From Mycolicibacterium crocinum (GTDB lineage: Bacteria; Actinomycetota; Actinomycetes; Mycobacteriales; Mycobacteriaceae), in contig NZ_CP092362.2 of assembly GCF_022370635.2 (NCBI RefSeq), positions 868,001 to 932,000 of the forward strand: 64,000 nucleotides of DNA. Reading direction: 5' to 3'. The translations under genes were made by a program, and so were the position numbers. A model generated the notes under the pieces. The model did not search any database. It was not told where the DNA came from and saw only the letters and a list, made by a program, of their open reading frames with translations. Below, one piece after another: positions 35,860 through 45,681 of this stretch. How positions within the stretch are numbered: the first letter of the stretch is position 1; each line of letters begins with the position of its first letter.

Positions 35860-36364
35860 AGCTTTGCCTGCCCATCGCCGCTGCGGCGATGGCCGCGACC
35901 TGAGCGTTGGTTTCCTCGTCGCCGCCGGCTTCACCGATCATTGTCACGACGGTGGTCATCACCGGTTTGCCTTCTTCGTCGGTGACTTCACTGCGCAATT
36001 CACTGATGACGGTGCCGTGCGATTCGACAACCGAATCCAGCCAGGAATCGAAGAACAATTTGTCGCCCGCCACGATCCGGCGGTGGAATTGGATCTTCTG
36101 ATCGCGGTGAATGACGCGGGCGATATTGATGCCGACATCGAAGTTGCGGAAGATGTCGAGCTGCACCTGGCGTCCGGGGATCGCGATGAACGTCAGCGGC
36201 GCCACCACATCGGGGTAGCCCGCGGCCTTGGCCGCTTCCTCGCTGAAGTGCAGCGGATCGTCGGACTGGATCGCCTTGGCGTACTCGCGGATTTTCTCCC
36301 GGCCGACCAGGTAATAGTCCGGATAGCGATAGTGGGTTCCAATGATGTCGCTGGCGATTGACAC
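35858..36364 (-). CDS. MaoC-like hotdog dehydratase (HadA/Rv0504c-type)
   Basis: A 168-residue single-hotdog protein. It begins [25 protein letters not shown] as in the HadA/Rv0504c group, quoted only partly, and has a middle [13 protein letters not shown] segment and [15 protein letters not shown]. In M. tuberculosis, HadA and HadC provide the substrate-specificity subunits of FAS-II (3R)-hydroxyacyl-ACP dehydratase; Rv0504c is a paralogue of these. The catalytic Asp-His dyad of HadB is not present, which fits a structural or partner subunit. GTG 36364 is the start. cmaA2, its M. tuberculosis neighbour, is absent here. Confidence 0.86.
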   Translation of the reverse strand: MSIASDIIGTHYRYPDYYLVGREKIREYAKAIQSDDPLHFSEEAAKAAGYPDVVAPLTFIAIPGRQVQLDIFRNFDVGINIARVIHRDQKIQFHRRIVAGDKLFFDSWLDSVVESHGTVISELRSEVTDEEGKPVMTTVVTMIGEAGGDEETNAQVAAIAAAAMGRQS

Positions 36365-36416
36365 CCGGGGAGCCTATCAGCGGCCTATGCAGCGGCTGTG
36401 GGGCTCAGCCGGCCGC

Positions 36417-37352
36417 TCAGCGCTCGTGCCGCCTCGACACGGCGGCGGCGAGCGCGCCGCCGACCGCGCCCAGCGCCAGCGCCGACGGCACCCCGATGCG
36501 CGCTGCCTTGCGCGCGGTGCGGAAGTCGCGGATCTCCCAGCCGCGCTCGCGGGCCAGCTCGCGCAGGTCGGCGTCCGGGTTGATCGCGACCGCGGTGCCG
36601 ACCAGTGACAGCATGGGCACATCGTTGTAGCTGTCGGAATAGGCGGTGCAGCGCTTGAGGTTCAGCCCTTCGCGAACAGCCAGCTGCCGTACCGCGTGCG
36701 CCTTGCCGACGCCGTGCAGGATGTCGCCCACCAGGCGGCCGGTGAACACCCCGTTCTCCGACTCCGCCACGGTGCCCAGCGCGCCGGTGAAGCCCAGCCG
36801 GCGGGCGATCGTGTCGGCCAGCTCGAACGGTGTGGCGGTGACCAGCCACACCTGCTGGCCGGCATCGAGGTGCATCTGCGCCAGCGCGCGGGTGCCGGGC
36901 CAGATCTTGTCGGCGATGATCTCGTCGTAGATCTCCTCGCCGACGGCGATCAGCTCGGCGGTCGACCGTCCCTCGATGAACGCCAGCGCCTTGCGCCGGC
37001 CCTCGGCGACGTCGTCGCTGTTCTCCCGGCCGGTCAGCTGAAATTTGGCCTGCGCGTAGATGAATTTGGCCATGTCGCCGTAGGTGAAGTACTTGCGTGC
37101 GGCCAGGCCGCGGCCGAAGTGCACCAGCGACGAGCCCTGCACGAGCGTGTTGTCGACGTCGAAGAACGCGGCCGCGGTGAGGTCGGCGGGCGGCGGCAGG
37201 CTCGGCTCGGCAGCCTGCGGCCCCGGCTCGCGACGCGCGGCCATGCTGGCGTCGCGCGCGACAGCGCTGGCTTGCTCGGCGACCAACTCGTCGACGGCCC
37301 GCTCCGCGCTGGCATCACCTGCAAGCTCCTGGTCGTGGTCCCCGGAACCCAT
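36417..37352 (-). CDS. serB1: HAD-family phosphatase, SerB1-type
   Basis: A 311-residue HAD hydrolase of the SerB/CicA type. An Ala/Glu-rich N-terminal extension of about 60 residues precedes motif [14 protein letters not shown]. Motif II is VTATP, motif III contains lysine in GVGKAHAV, and motif IV is [11 protein letters not shown]. The cap domain lies between I and II. A C-terminal hydrophobic stretch ([20 protein letters not shown]) could be a membrane anchor. Named phosphoserine phosphatase in M. tuberculosis, but HAD-IB proteins of this layout may act on other phosphates. Start is ATG 37352. Confidence 0.88.
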   Translation of the reverse strand: MGSGDHDQELAGDASAERAVDELVAEQASAVARDASMAARREPGPQAAEPSLPPPADLTAAAFFDVDNTLVQGSSLVHFGRGLAARKYFTYGDMAKFIYAQAKFQLTGRENSDDVAEGRRKALAFIEGRSTAELIAVGEEIYDEIIADKIWPGTRALAQMHLDAGQQVWLVTATPFELADTIARRLGFTGALGTVAESENGVFTGRLVGDILHGVGKAHAVRQLAVREGLNLKRCTAYSDSYNDVPMLSLVGTAVAINPDADLRELARERGWEIRDFRTARKAARIGVPSALALGAVGGALAAAVSRRHER

Positions 37353-37382
37353 GGGACAACCCTAGCTGCGACACTGGGTCGG

Positions 37383-37643
37383 GTGAGCCGCGCACACGTC
37401 GAGCTGTTGACCCGGGCCGGGTGCTCCATCTGCCAGCGGGTCTACCAACGCCTCACCGAACTGGCGGCCGAGCTCGACTTCGAGCTGTCGGCCACCGACG
37501 TCGACGCCGCTGCGGCCGCGGGGGACAACGCTTTACGCGCCGAATTCGGTGACCGGCTGCCGGTTGTGCTGCTCGACGGCAGCGAGCACAGCTACTGGGA
37601 TGTCGACGTCGAGCGGCTGCGTGCGGACCTGTCCCAGAGGTGA
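37383..37643 (+). CDS. Glutaredoxin-like protein, Rv0508-like
   Basis: An 86-residue thioredoxin-fold protein with the redox motif CSIC (Cys14, Cys17) at the end of the first strand and cis-proline region RLPVVLLDG. It belongs to the DUF836/glutaredoxin-2-like group. Because mycobacteria use mycothiol, a glutathione-linked role is not expected; it may work with mycothiol or thioredoxin systems. GTG 37383 is divergent from serB1 across 30 bp. The mmpS2-mmpL2 pair present at this spot in M. tuberculosis is absent. Confidence 0.86.
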   Translation: MSRAHVELLTRAGCSICQRVYQRLTELAAELDFELSATDVDAAAAAGDNALRAEFGDRLPVVLLDGSEHSYWDVDVERLRADLSQR

Positions 37644-37749
37644 ACACCGGCGGAATTTGGCCAGCCGCCTGCGCAGCGTTTACCGTGGAAGTAAGTTTCA
37701 CTAACGGAGCATTCCGTCACAGCGAGGGAGCGGGCCAGGTGATCGTGCC

Positions 37750-39117
37750 GTGAGCGTGCTGCTGTTCGGGGTGTCGCATCGGAGCGCTCCGGTTTCTGTT
37801 CTCGAGCAACTGTCCACCGACGAGTCGGACCAGCTCAAGATCATCGATCAGCTGCTGCAATCACCGCTGGTGACCGAGGCGATGGTGCTGTCGACCTGCA
37901 ACCGTGTCGAGGTCTACGCGGTGGTCGACGCCTTCCACGGCGGTCTGTCGGCGATCGGCCAGGTGCTGGCCGACCACTCCGGCATGTCGATGGGCGATCT
38001 GACCAAGTACGCCTACGTTCGCTACGCCGAGGCCGCCGTCGAGCATCTGTTCGCGGTCGCCAGCGGCCTGGACAGCGCGGTGATCGGCGAACAGCAGGTG
38101 CTGGGCCAGGTCCGCCGCGCCTACGCCACCGCCGAGGCGAACAAGACGGTCGGGCGCATCCTGCACGACCTGTCCCAGCGTGCGCTCTCGGTGGGTAAGC
38201 GGGTCCATTCCGAAACCGCGATCGACGCCGCGGGCGCCAGTGTGGTGTCCGTCGCACTGGACATCGCCGCGACCCGGCTCGACGGTCTGGCCGGGTGTAC
38301 TGCTGCCGTCGTGGGCGCCGGGTCGATGGGCGGGCTGTCGGTCGCGCACCTGCTGCGGGCCGGGATCACCCATATCGACGTCGTCAACCGGTCGCTGCCG
38401 CGCGCGGAGCGGCTGGCCGAGAACATCCGCGCCCAGGGCGCCACGGCGCGGGCCATGAGCCTCGAGGAGCTGCCGGCCGCGCTGGCCGCCGCCGATGTGG
38501 TGGTCAGCTGTACCGGGGCGGTCCGTCCGGTGGTGTCGCTGGCCGATGTGCACCACGCACTCGCCAGCGTCCGCCGCGACGAGGCCGCTGCGCCGCTGGT
38601 GCTCTGCGACCTGGGCATGCCCCGTGATGTCGATGCTGCGGTCAGCGGACTGCCCGGTGTGGCCGTCATCGATATGGACCGCGTGCAGCGCGAACCGTCG
38701 GCCCGGGCCGCGGCCACCGACGCGGAAGCCGCCCGCCAGATCGTCGCCGCCGAGGTTGCCAGCTACCTGACCGGCCAGCGGATGTCGGAAGTCACGCCCA
38801 CGGTGACCGCGTTGCGCCAGCGCGCCGCCGATGTCGTCGAGTCCGAACTGCTGCGGCTGGACAACCGGTTGCCGGGCCTGGATGACGCCCAGCGCGACGA
38901 GGTCGCCCGCACCGTTCGCCGGGTGGTCGACAAGCTGCTGCACGCCCCGACTGTGCGGGTCAAGCAGCTGGCCAGCGCCCCCGGCGGGGACAGCTACGCC
39001 GAGGCGTTGCGGGAGCTCTTCGAACTCGATCCACAGGCCGTCGATGCCGTGGCCGCAGGTGAATTGCCCCTGCTGGCACCGGAATTCGATCAGGGCCGAG
39101 CCGACGGTACCGGGTAG
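37750..39117 (+). CDS. hemA: Glutamyl-tRNA reductase
   Basis: The first enzyme of C5-pathway tetrapyrrole synthesis, converting glutamyl-tRNA to glutamate-1-semialdehyde. It is 455 residues with the nucleophile Cys50 in [27 protein letters not shown], the NADPH fold [16 protein letters not shown] and the C-terminal dimerisation helix. GTG 37750 is used. A 106-bp spacer after the glutaredoxin gene holds its promoter, including a TAAGTTTCACTAAC stretch. First of the hemA-hemC-hemD-hemB cluster. Confidence 0.96.
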   Translation: MSVLLFGVSHRSAPVSVLEQLSTDESDQLKIIDQLLQSPLVTEAMVLSTCNRVEVYAVVDAFHGGLSAIGQVLADHSGMSMGDLTKYAYVRYAEAAVEHLFAVASGLDSAVIGEQQVLGQVRRAYATAEANKTVGRILHDLSQRALSVGKRVHSETAIDAAGASVVSVALDIAATRLDGLAGCTAAVVGAGSMGGLSVAHLLRAGITHIDVVNRSLPRAERLAENIRAQGATARAMSLEELPAALAAADVVVSCTGAVRPVVSLADVHHALASVRRDEAAAPLVLCDLGMPRDVDAAVSGLPGVAVIDMDRVQREPSARAAATDAEAARQIVAAEVASYLTGQRMSEVTPTVTALRQRAADVVESELLRLDNRLPGLDDAQRDEVARTVRRVVDKLLHAPTVRVKQLASAPGGDSYAEALRELFELDPQAVDAVAAGELPLLAPEFDQGRADGTG

Positions 39118-39122
39118 CGCGG

Positions 39123-40106
39123 TTGGCCGGCAGTAACGACGCGGTGATCCGGATCGGTACCCGGGGCAGCCTGCTGGCGACCACGCAGGCCGGGACCATT
39201 AGAGACCAATTGATCGAGCGCGGGCATCGCGCCGAGTTGATCATCATCAGCACCGAGGGTGACCGATCGGATGCGCCGATCGCCGAAATCGGGGTCGGGG
39301 TGTTCACCGCCGCCCTGCGTGAAGCGATCGCCGACGGCCGCGTCGACATGGCGGTGCACTCGTACAAGGATTTGCCGACGGCATCCGACGACCGGTTCAC
39401 CATCGCCGCGATACCGCGCCGGGAGGACGCCCGCGACGCCTTGGTGGCCCGCGACGGCATGGTCCTGGGGGAGTTGCCGGCAGGCTCGGTGATCGGCACG
39501 AGCTCTGTGCGACGGGCGGCGCAGCTTAGAGCACTCGGTCTCGGTTTGGAAATCCGCCCCCTACGAGGCAACCTAGATACCAGGTTGAACAGGGTAAGCA
39601 GTGGTGATCTCGACGCCATCGTGGTTGCCCGGGCGGGCCTGGCCCGCCTTGGACGACTCGGCGATGTCACCGAGACGCTGGAGCCGGTGCAGATGTTGCC
39701 AGCGCCGGCCCAAGGTGCACTGGCGGTCGAGTGCCGCGCAGGCGACACCGAGCTCGTGGCGCTGTTGGGAGAACTCGATGATCCCGACACCCGCGCCGCG
39801 GTCACCGCGGAGCGGACCCTGCTGGCCGAACTGGAGGCGGGCTGTTCCGCACCGGTGGGCGCGATCGCCGAAGTGGTCGAGTCCATCGATGACGACGGCC
39901 GCGTCTTCGACGAGCTGTCACTGCGCGCATGCGTGGCGGCAGCAGACGGATCCGACGTGATTCGTGCGTCCGGAATCGGCACGCCCGGCCGGTCCGCAGA
40001 GCTGGGGCTCTCGGTGGCCGCGGAGTTGTTCGAGCTCGGTGCGCGCGAGGTGATGTCGGTACAAGGCTCCGTGAATGCGAAAACAGACGGAGTGGAGCGG
40101 GAGTGA
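39123..40106 (+). CDS. hemC: Hydroxymethylbilane synthase (porphobilinogen deaminase)
   Basis: Joins four porphobilinogen units into hydroxymethylbilane. About 327 residues from TTG 39123; GTG 39144 ([11 protein letters not shown]) gives the start that M. tuberculosis uses, and that may be the real one. Motifs: [43 protein letters not shown]-like with [13 protein letters not shown], and the cofactor-binding Cys in [11 protein letters not shown] (Cys241 from TTG). It starts 5 bp after hemA and is followed by hemD after 4 bp. Confidence 0.95.
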   Translation: MAGSNDAVIRIGTRGSLLATTQAGTIRDQLIERGHRAELIIISTEGDRSDAPIAEIGVGVFTAALREAIADGRVDMAVHSYKDLPTASDDRFTIAAIPRREDARDALVARDGMVLGELPAGSVIGTSSVRRAAQLRALGLGLEIRPLRGNLDTRLNRVSSGDLDAIVVARAGLARLGRLGDVTETLEPVQMLPAPAQGALAVECRAGDTELVALLGELDDPDTRAAVTAERTLLAELEAGCSAPVGAIAEVVESIDDDGRVFDELSLRACVAAADGSDVIRASGIGTPGRSAELGLSVAAELFELGAREVMSVQGSVNAKTDGVERE

Positions 40107-40110
40107 AGCG

Positions 40111-41772
40111 ATGACTGGTCATGTGAGCGGTCGGGGACGTAAGGCGAAGCCGGGACACATCACGTTCGTCGGCTCGGGTCCAGGCGACCCCAACCTGTTG
40201 ACGACGCGAGCCCGCACCGTGTTGTCCAATGCCGCGCTGGTATTCACCGATCCCGACGTGCCTCAGGCCGTCCTCAACGTGATCGGCACCGAGCTGCCGC
40301 CGGCCGTCGGCCCGGCGCCGGCACCGGACGGCCCACCCGCCGAGGGTCACGACGAGACCGCCCCGCCGGTCGTCTCGGTCGGCCCGGACATCCGCCCCGC
40401 GCTGGGCGACCCGGCCGAGGTGGCCAAGACGCTGGTCCACGAAGCCAAGGCCGGTTTCGATGTGGTTCGGCTGGTCGCTGGTGACCCGCTGTCGATCGAT
40501 TCGGTCATCACCGAGGTCAATGCCGTCGCCAAGGCTCACGCCGAGTTCGAGATCGTCCCCGGTCTGCCCGCCACCAGCGCGGTCCCGACCTATGCGGGCC
40601 TGCCCCTGGGCTCGGCGCATACCGTCGCCGACGTGCGCGGCGAGGTCGACTGGGCGGCGCTGGCCGCCGCGCCCGGCCCGCTGATCCTCACCGCGACCGC
40701 CTCGCACCTGCCGGAGGCCGCGCGCACCCTGATCGAGTACGGCCTGGCCGAGAGCACGCCCTGCGTGGTGACCTCCAACGGCACCACCTGTGGTCAGCGT
40801 TCGGTCGAGACCACCCTGCACGGCCTCACCGACCGCGCGACGCTGGCCTGCAACAGCGATCCGGCCGGCCCGCTGACCGGCACCCTGGTGGCCACCATCG
40901 GCAAGACCGTGGCGCACCGCGCCAAGCTGAACTGGTGGGAGAGCCGGGCCCTGTACGGCTGGACCGTGCTGGTGCCCCGCACCAAGGACCAGGCCGGCGA
41001 GATGAGCGACCGGCTGGTCGGTCACGGCGCGCTGCCGATCGAGGTGCCGACGATCGCCGTCGAGCCTCCGCGCAGCCCGGCCCAAATGGAAAGGGCTGTC
41101 AAGGGTTTGGTGGACGGCCGCTACCAGTGGGTGGTGTTCACCTCCACCAACGCGGTGCGTGCGGTGTGGGAGAAGTTCGGCGAGTTCGGCCTGGACGCCC
41201 GGGCGTTCTCCGGTGTGAAGATCGCCTGCGTGGGCGAGCAGACCGCCGACCGGGTCCGCGCGTTCGGCGTGAGCCCCGAACTGGTGCCCGCCGGTGAGCA
41301 GTCCTCGCTCGGTCTCCTCGACGAATTCCCGGAGTACGACAGCATTTTCGACCCGGTCAACCGGGTGTTGCTGCCGCGCGCCGACATCGCCACCGAGACG
41401 CTGGCCGAAGGTCTGCGCGACCGTGGCTGGGAGATCGAAGACGTCACCGCCTACCGGACCGTCCGCGCGGCACCGCCGCCGGCCGAGACCCGCGAGATGA
41501 TCAAGACCGGCGGGTTCGACGCGGTGTGCTTCACCTCGAGCTCCACGGTGCGCAATCTGGTCGGCATCGCCGGCAAGCCGCACGCCCGCACCATCGTGGC
41601 GTGCATCGGGCCGAAGACCGCTGAGACGGCCGCGGAGTTCGGGCTGCGGGTCGACGTGCAGCCGGAGACCGCCGCGGTCGGACCGCTGGTCGACGCGCTC
41701 GCCGAGCATGCCGCCCGGCTGCGCGCCGAGGGCGCGCTGCCGCCGCCGCGCAAGAAGAGCCGACGCCGCTAA
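40111..41772 (+). CDS. hemD: Fused uroporphyrinogen-III methyltransferase / uroporphyrinogen-III synthase
   Basis: A 553-residue two-domain protein. Residues about 10-260 form a tetrapyrrole methyltransferase domain (CobA/CysG type): TFVGSGPGDPNLLT, RLVAGDPLSIDS and LPATSAVPTYAGLPLG. Residues about 280-545 form the HemD fold: VLVPRTKDQAGEMSDRLV, WVVFTSTNAVRAV, FDAVCFTSSSTVRNLV. It closes the uroporphyrinogen ring, and the first domain could feed sirohaem or cobalamin synthesis. Fusion order matches M. tuberculosis Rv0511. An unusual Pro/Ala insertion (about 70-95) interrupts the methyltransferase fold. Purine-rich GGAGTGAAGCG precedes ATG 40111. Confidence 0.93.
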   Translation: MTGHVSGRGRKAKPGHITFVGSGPGDPNLLTTRARTVLSNAALVFTDPDVPQAVLNVIGTELPPAVGPAPAPDGPPAEGHDETAPPVVSVGPDIRPALGDPAEVAKTLVHEAKAGFDVVRLVAGDPLSIDSVITEVNAVAKAHAEFEIVPGLPATSAVPTYAGLPLGSAHTVADVRGEVDWAALAAAPGPLILTATASHLPEAARTLIEYGLAESTPCVVTSNGTTCGQRSVETTLHGLTDRATLACNSDPAGPLTGTLVATIGKTVAHRAKLNWWESRALYGWTVLVPRTKDQAGEMSDRLVGHGALPIEVPTIAVEPPRSPAQMERAVKGLVDGRYQWVVFTSTNAVRAVWEKFGEFGLDARAFSGVKIACVGEQTADRVRAFGVSPELVPAGEQSSLGLLDEFPEYDSIFDPVNRVLLPRADIATETLAEGLRDRGWEIEDVTAYRTVRAAPPPAETREMIKTGGFDAVCFTSSSTVRNLVGIAGKPHARTIVACIGPKTAETAAEFGLRVDVQPETAAVGPLVDALAEHAARLRAEGALPPPRKKSRRR

Positions 41773-41781
41773 GGGGCTTTA

Positions 41782-42762
41782 GTGTCGTTCCCGCGTCAGC
41801 GTCCGCGCCGGTTGCGTTCCACTCCGGCGGTGCGTCGGTTGGTGGCCGAAACAACCGTGGAGCCACGGCATTTGGTGCTGCCGATGTTCGTCGCCGACGG
41901 GATAGACGAGCCGCGGGAGATCGCCTCGATGCCGGGTGTCTATCAGCACACCCGCGACTCGTTGCGCCGCGCGGCAGCAGAAGCCGTGGCCGCCGGGGTC
42001 GGCGGGCTGATGCTGTTCGGGGTTCCTCGTGAGGAGGACAAGGACGCGTTGGGCTCGTGCGGTGTAGACGCCGACGGAATCCTCAACGTGGCGCTGCGCG
42101 ACCTGGCCAAGGATCTCGGTGACGACACGGTGCTGATGGCCGACACCTGCCTCGACGAGTTCACCGACCACGGGCATTGCGGTGTGCTCGACGCCCGCGG
42201 TCGGGTCGACAACGACGCCACCAATATGCAGTACGTCAAACTCGCTGTCGCACAAGCAGAATCGGGTGCCCACGTGGTGGGTCCGAGCGGCATGATGGAC
42301 GGCCAGGTGGCGGCCATCCGCGACGGGCTCGACGCGGCCGGATTCACCGATGTGCTGATCCTGGCGTACGCCGCGAAATTCGCCTCGGCGTTTTACGGGC
42401 CGTTCCGCGACGCGGTGGCCTCCAGCCTGCAGGGTGATCGGCGTACCTATCAGCAGGACAGCGGCAACGCGCGAGAAGCGTTGCGCGAGATCGCGCTTGA
42501 CCTCGACGAGGGGGCCGACATCATCATGGTCAAGCCGGCCATGGCCTATCTGGACGTGGTGCGTGCGGCCGCCGACGTCTCACCGGTTCCGGTGGCCGCC
42601 TACCAGGTATCGGGGGAGTACGCGATGATCAGCGCCGCGGCGGCCAACGGATGGATCGACGGGCGAGCCGCCGCGCTGGAGTCGCTGACCAGCATTCGTC
42701 GCGCCGGGGCCGACATCGTCCTGACCTACTGGGCTGCCGACGTCGCGGGCTGGCTGGCGTGA
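41782..42762 (+). CDS. hemB: Delta-aminolevulinic acid dehydratase (porphobilinogen synthase)
   Basis: Condenses two 5-aminolevulinate molecules to porphobilinogen. It is 326 residues with Schiff-base lysines in AYAAKFASAFYGPFR and MVKPAMAYLD. The metal site region reads ADTCLDEFTDHGHCGVL: one zinc-ligand position is Asp rather than Cys, so a mixed or Mg-dependent site is likely. GTG 41782 lies 9 bp after hemD with an AAGGGG site. Last member of the hemACDB cluster. Confidence 0.95.
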   Translation: MSFPRQRPRRLRSTPAVRRLVAETTVEPRHLVLPMFVADGIDEPREIASMPGVYQHTRDSLRRAAAEAVAAGVGGLMLFGVPREEDKDALGSCGVDADGILNVALRDLAKDLGDDTVLMADTCLDEFTDHGHCGVLDARGRVDNDATNMQYVKLAVAQAESGAHVVGPSGMMDGQVAAIRDGLDAAGFTDVLILAYAAKFASAFYGPFRDAVASSLQGDRRTYQQDSGNAREALREIALDLDEGADIIMVKPAMAYLDVVRAAADVSPVPVAAYQVSGEYAMISAAAANGWIDGRAAALESLTSIRRAGADIVLTYWAADVAGWLA

Positions 42763-42802
42763 GCGACGCTTGCGGAGCGAACCATGGGCGGACACGCCGC
42801 AC

Positions 42803-42816
42803 CCTCGCTTGCGAGG
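42803..42816 (+). other. Small hairpin over the ribosome site of the next gene
   Basis: CCTCGC and GCGAGG flank a two-base loop and include part of the GCGAGGCGGCGG that precedes the GTG at 42824. A related GC-rich motif, GACGCTTGCGGAGCGAACC, sits just upstream at about 42764-42782. Short motifs like this recur at gene ends in many mycolicibacteria in my memory; a role in translation control is only a possibility. Confidence 0.25.
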
Positions 42817-42823
42817 CGGCGGC

Positions 42824-43246
42824 GTGACCCACCAACCGCCGTCCGGGGCTCCCACGCGCCCAGCCGACGTCGACACCGGCTTCTGGCTGTGGTTGGTCGC
42901 GCTGCCGCTGATGGTCGTCGGCTACGTCGCCGACGCCTACTTCACCGCGAGCAAGCATTCGTCGTATTTCGTCATCGGCATCACCGTGCTGTTCGCGGTG
43001 ACCGTGTCGGCCGTGGTCATCACGTTCCTGTTCTTGATGCGCTCCGGCTACCGATGGACGCGCACGGTGCTCACCGGCGGCGGGGTGGCGAGCGTCATCT
43101 ACACCGCGGCCAGCTTGTTCAGCACCGAGCGGGAGACGGTGCAGGCGGTGATCTTCGCGGTCACCGGCATCATCGGCTCAGTGCTGATCCTGGGTGGGGC
43201 CTTCCTTCTGCACCGGCCGGACGCGCACGGGTTCTTCACCAAGTGA
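42824..43246 (+). CDS. Four-helix membrane protein, Rv0513-like
   Basis: About 140 residues with four transmembrane helices: WLWLVALPLMVVGYVADAY, FVIGITVLFAVTVSAVVITF, VLTGGGVASVIYTAASLF and AVIFAVTGIIGSVLILGGAF. The GTG at 42824 follows GCGAGGCGGCGG. An earlier in-frame start would add 18 residues from a repeat-like region and is less likely. It follows hemB as Rv0513 does in M. tuberculosis. Function unknown. Confidence 0.8.
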   Translation: MTHQPPSGAPTRPADVDTGFWLWLVALPLMVVGYVADAYFTASKHSSYFVIGITVLFAVTVSAVVITFLFLMRSGYRWTRTVLTGGGVASVIYTAASLFSTERETVQAVIFAVTGIIGSVLILGGAFLLHRPDAHGFFTK

Positions 43247-43267
43247 CCCGATAGGCTTTCGGAGACC

Positions 43268-43660
43268 ATGACCGCAACCGAACCCCGCCCGCGCGCCCTG
43301 ACCACGGCGTTCTGGCTGCTCGTGGCCGGCGCGGTGATGCTCATGGCGGGCGGGCTGGTGGCCGTGACCGCGACGATCCCCGCCGTGTTCCGTGGCGCCG
43401 GAGTCGTCTGCATTCTCGCCGGCGCTGCGATCGCGTTCCTGGCCGGGCGGGTCCGCAAGAACGGTGACGCGCGTTTCCGCCGCGCGACGCTGGCACTGAC
43501 CCTCACCGTCGTCGTCCTGGTGTGTGTCGTCGCCGCGCTCGGCGTCGTCCACATCCTGGCGCTGCTGTCGGTGTTGCCGTTGATCGCGGGTGCGATGCTG
43601 TTGAGCCGCCCCGCGGCGGCCGGCTGGTCGCCCGGTGACACCTCGGAGTCCGATGCCTGA
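43268..43660 (+). CDS. Small integral membrane protein, Rv0514-like
   Basis: A 130-residue protein with four hydrophobic helices: FWLLVAGAVMLMAGGLVAVTA, GVVCILAGAAIAFLAGRV, TLALTLTVVVLVCVVAALGVV and LALLSVLPLIAGAMLL. No catalytic motif. ATG 43268 is 22 bp after the previous stop. Its 3' end overlaps the next gene by 8 bp. Probable co-transcription with its neighbours. Confidence 0.8.
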   Translation: MTATEPRPRALTTAFWLLVAGAVMLMAGGLVAVTATIPAVFRGAGVVCILAGAAIAFLAGRVRKNGDARFRRATLALTLTVVVLVCVVAALGVVHILALLSVLPLIAGAMLLSRPAAAGWSPGDTSESDA

Positions 43661-44162
43661 CGATCAGCTGCTCGAGCAGCCGGAACCGCCGCTGTTCTTC
43701 GAGAACGGCGCCAGTTGGTACTGGCTGCTGGCCGGGCCGGCGTCGGCGATCGCGATGCTGCTGATCCAGATCAAGGGCGGCGTGGGGTTCCAGCCGATCG
43801 TGCCGCTGATCTTCCTGGTGCTCGTCACGGGCTTCCTGGGCATCCAGGTCAAGGCCGCCCGCATCCACACCAGCGTTGAGTTGACCCGTGACGCCCTGCG
43901 TCAGGGCACCGAGGTCACGAAGCTGATCCACATCGTGCGGGTGTTCCCGCCGGCCGAGCACTCGGTGAAATCCAAAGAGCCACTGGAGAAGTGGCAGACC
44001 TCGCGCGCCCTCGGCGAGTTGTCCGGGGTCCCTCGCGGCCGCACCGGGATCGGGGTCGAGCTCACCGGGAAGCGCACCGCGCAGGCCTGGGCGCGCAACC
44101 ACCGCGCCCTGCGGGCCGCGCTCACCGAGCTGGTCGAGGGCAAGACGGCGGATGCGTCGTGA
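43653..44162 (+). CDS. Membrane protein with C-terminal cytosolic domain (DUF3093-like?)
   Basis: A 169-residue protein with two transmembrane helices (about 24-41 and 48-67) and a soluble C-terminal domain rich in basic residues (ARIHTSVELTRDALRQG, KRTAQAWARNHRALRAALTEL). The arrangement resembles actinobacterial DUF3093-type proteins, but I am not certain of the family. ATG 43653 lies within the end of the preceding gene, so they are coupled. The stop overlaps the next GTG (GTGA). Confidence 0.75.
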   Translation: MPDDQLLEQPEPPLFFENGASWYWLLAGPASAIAMLLIQIKGGVGFQPIVPLIFLVLVTGFLGIQVKAARIHTSVELTRDALRQGTEVTKLIHIVRVFPPAEHSVKSKEPLEKWQTSRALGELSGVPRGRTGIGVELTGKRTAQAWARNHRALRAALTELVEGKTADAS

Positions 44163-44440
44163 GGCACCTCATTCAGCTGATCGTGGCGGCCCTGGCGGTG
44201 GCGGGCGCAGTGGTGACCGGACTGGCCGCGCGCAGCGTGGTCGTGGTGGCGCCGATCGCCGATGGACAGCCTTCGACGACGTCGGCCGCCTTCGACCCGC
44301 CGCTGATGCTGCTGACCTGGTTGCTGATCACGGCGGCCGGGGTGTTGGCGGTGCTGGGTGTGGCCGGGCTGGTTCGGGCCAGGCGCGCCCGTGCCGTCAG
44401 TACACCCGCGTCTGACCCTCCAGCACCGGAACCGTCGTAG
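44159..44440 (+). CDS. Small two-helix membrane protein, unknown function
   Basis: A 93-residue protein with two helices (about 5-25, LIVAALAVAGAVVTGLAA, and about 49-70, LMLLTWLLITAAGVLAVLG) and a basic, Pro-rich tail. GTG 44159 overlaps the preceding stop. Its 3' end overlaps the convergent amidohydrolase by 44 bp. No function can be assigned. Confidence 0.72.
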   Translation: MRHLIQLIVAALAVAGAVVTGLAARSVVVVAPIADGQPSTTSAAFDPPLMLLTWLLITAAGVLAVLGVAGLVRARRARAVSTPASDPPAPEPS

Positions 44441-45551
44441 GCAGCTTGTAGATCTCGACACCGTTGCGCCACATCACCGCGTCACGGGCATGCTCGGGAA
44501 GGTGTTTGACCAGCCAGCGCGGGTCGTCGAACGTCCAGTGCGGGTAGTCGGAGGAGAACAGCAGGATTTTCTCGCATTCCATCCACTCGAACGCCCGCAA
44601 CAGTTCGGTCTTGTCCTCGGGATAGTCCAGTGGCTGAGTGGTGAATTTGATGTGGTCCTTCACGTACTCGCTCGGCTTGCGCTTGATGTCCAGCCAGGAC
44701 TTGCGGGCCGCATAGATGGCGTCCATCCGCCACATCAGCGGCAGGATCCAGTTGAAGGCGTGCTCGACGAACACGATCCGCAGCGTGGGGTAGCGGTCGA
44801 AGACGCCGTCGAAGATCAGGCTCATCACCTGATTCGCGGCCAGCAGCGAGTAGGTGACCATGAAGTCGTGGTTGTAGCTGGGGAATCCGACCGGCGGGAT
44901 CGGCAGGGTCTCGAATTTGCCCCGCCCCAGATGGCAGCTGACGGTGATGTCGTGTTTGGTGGCGGCCGCCCAGACCGGGTCGTACCGCGGATCGCCCCAG
45001 GACGGCCGCGGTTCGGCCTTGATCAGGATCTGGGACATGAACGGGTGGCCCGCCCACGTCTCGATCTCTCGGGCCGCGCCGGCGGGGTCTTCGATCGCCA
45101 CCGTGATCGATCCGCGCCAGCGCTGGTGCCAGTTGTTGCGGCTGTCCAGCCAGTGTTCGTCGAGCCAGCGGTTGGTCGCGATGGCCGACGCGTGGGACGC
45201 CTCGGGTAACCGTCCACCCGGAGCCAGTGGCTCCAGAATGCAGATATCGGCGCCGGCCTCCATGACGAGCTGGCGAAAGGCCAGGTCAGGGTCGCTGCCG
45301 GCGAACTCGCCGTCGGGCGGGAAGGTGTCGGTGCGCATCGCGTAGGCGTGCGCGTAATCGGGGGCGTCGTAGTAGATCTGCTCGCCGATGGGGTGGGAGA
45401 GAAAGTACTTCGTGCGCCAGGGCTCGGGGATGTAGTCGATCAGTACCCCCCGGCGTGGAACCGGGTGGACGTCGGAATCCACACACCGCACCGCCACGTG
45501 TTCGGTCGGTGCTGACCGCTGTTCGATGTGGGTCAGAGTCATCCGGGTCAT
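44397..45551 (-). CDS. Amidohydrolase-family (ACMSD-like) metal-dependent hydrolase
   Basis: A 384-residue TIM-barrel enzyme of the amidohydrolase_2 family. Metal and active-site residues are visible: VDSDVHP at the start, a histidine in VSCHLGRG, VEHAFNW, and Asp/His in FSSDYPHWTFDDP. Related enzymes include ACMS decarboxylase and 4-oxalomesaconate hydratase. No aromatic-degradation genes are near, so the substrate is unknown. ATG 45551 is chosen because upstream residues lack family similarity. It diverges from the GPP34-like gene. Confidence 0.86.
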   Translation of the reverse strand: MTRMTLTHIEQRSAPTEHVAVRCVDSDVHPVPRRGVLIDYIPEPWRTKYFLSHPIGEQIYYDAPDYAHAYAMRTDTFPPDGEFAGSDPDLAFRQLVMEAGADICILEPLAPGGRLPEASHASAIATNRWLDEHWLDSRNNWHQRWRGSITVAIEDPAGAAREIETWAGHPFMSQILIKAEPRPSWGDPRYDPVWAAATKHDITVSCHLGRGKFETLPIPPVGFPSYNHDFMVTYSLLAANQVMSLIFDGVFDRYPTLRIVFVEHAFNWILPLMWRMDAIYAARKSWLDIKRKPSEYVKDHIKFTTQPLDYPEDKTELLRAFEWMECEKILLFSSDYPHWTFDDPRWLVKHLPEHARDAVMWRNGVEIYKLPTTVPVLEGQTRVY

Positions 45552-45681
45552 CTCTTCGTCGTCGGTGAGTCCATTGTCCCACTTCAGGCCACGGCGCTTG
45601 GGCCGAAAATTGAGTAGTCGCCTACGTATGTCGTCTCCTGCTCCGTCGTTCACAGTGGAATGCGGGGAGCGAGGAGGGGGC

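Noticed and set aside
37644-37749. Riboswitch or haem-responsive leader before hemA
   Set aside because: The spacer is only about 106 bp, with no conserved riboswitch core or strong hairpin visible.
39802-41709. 635-codon minus-strand open frame
   Set aside because: Antisense to hemC/hemD. No motif.
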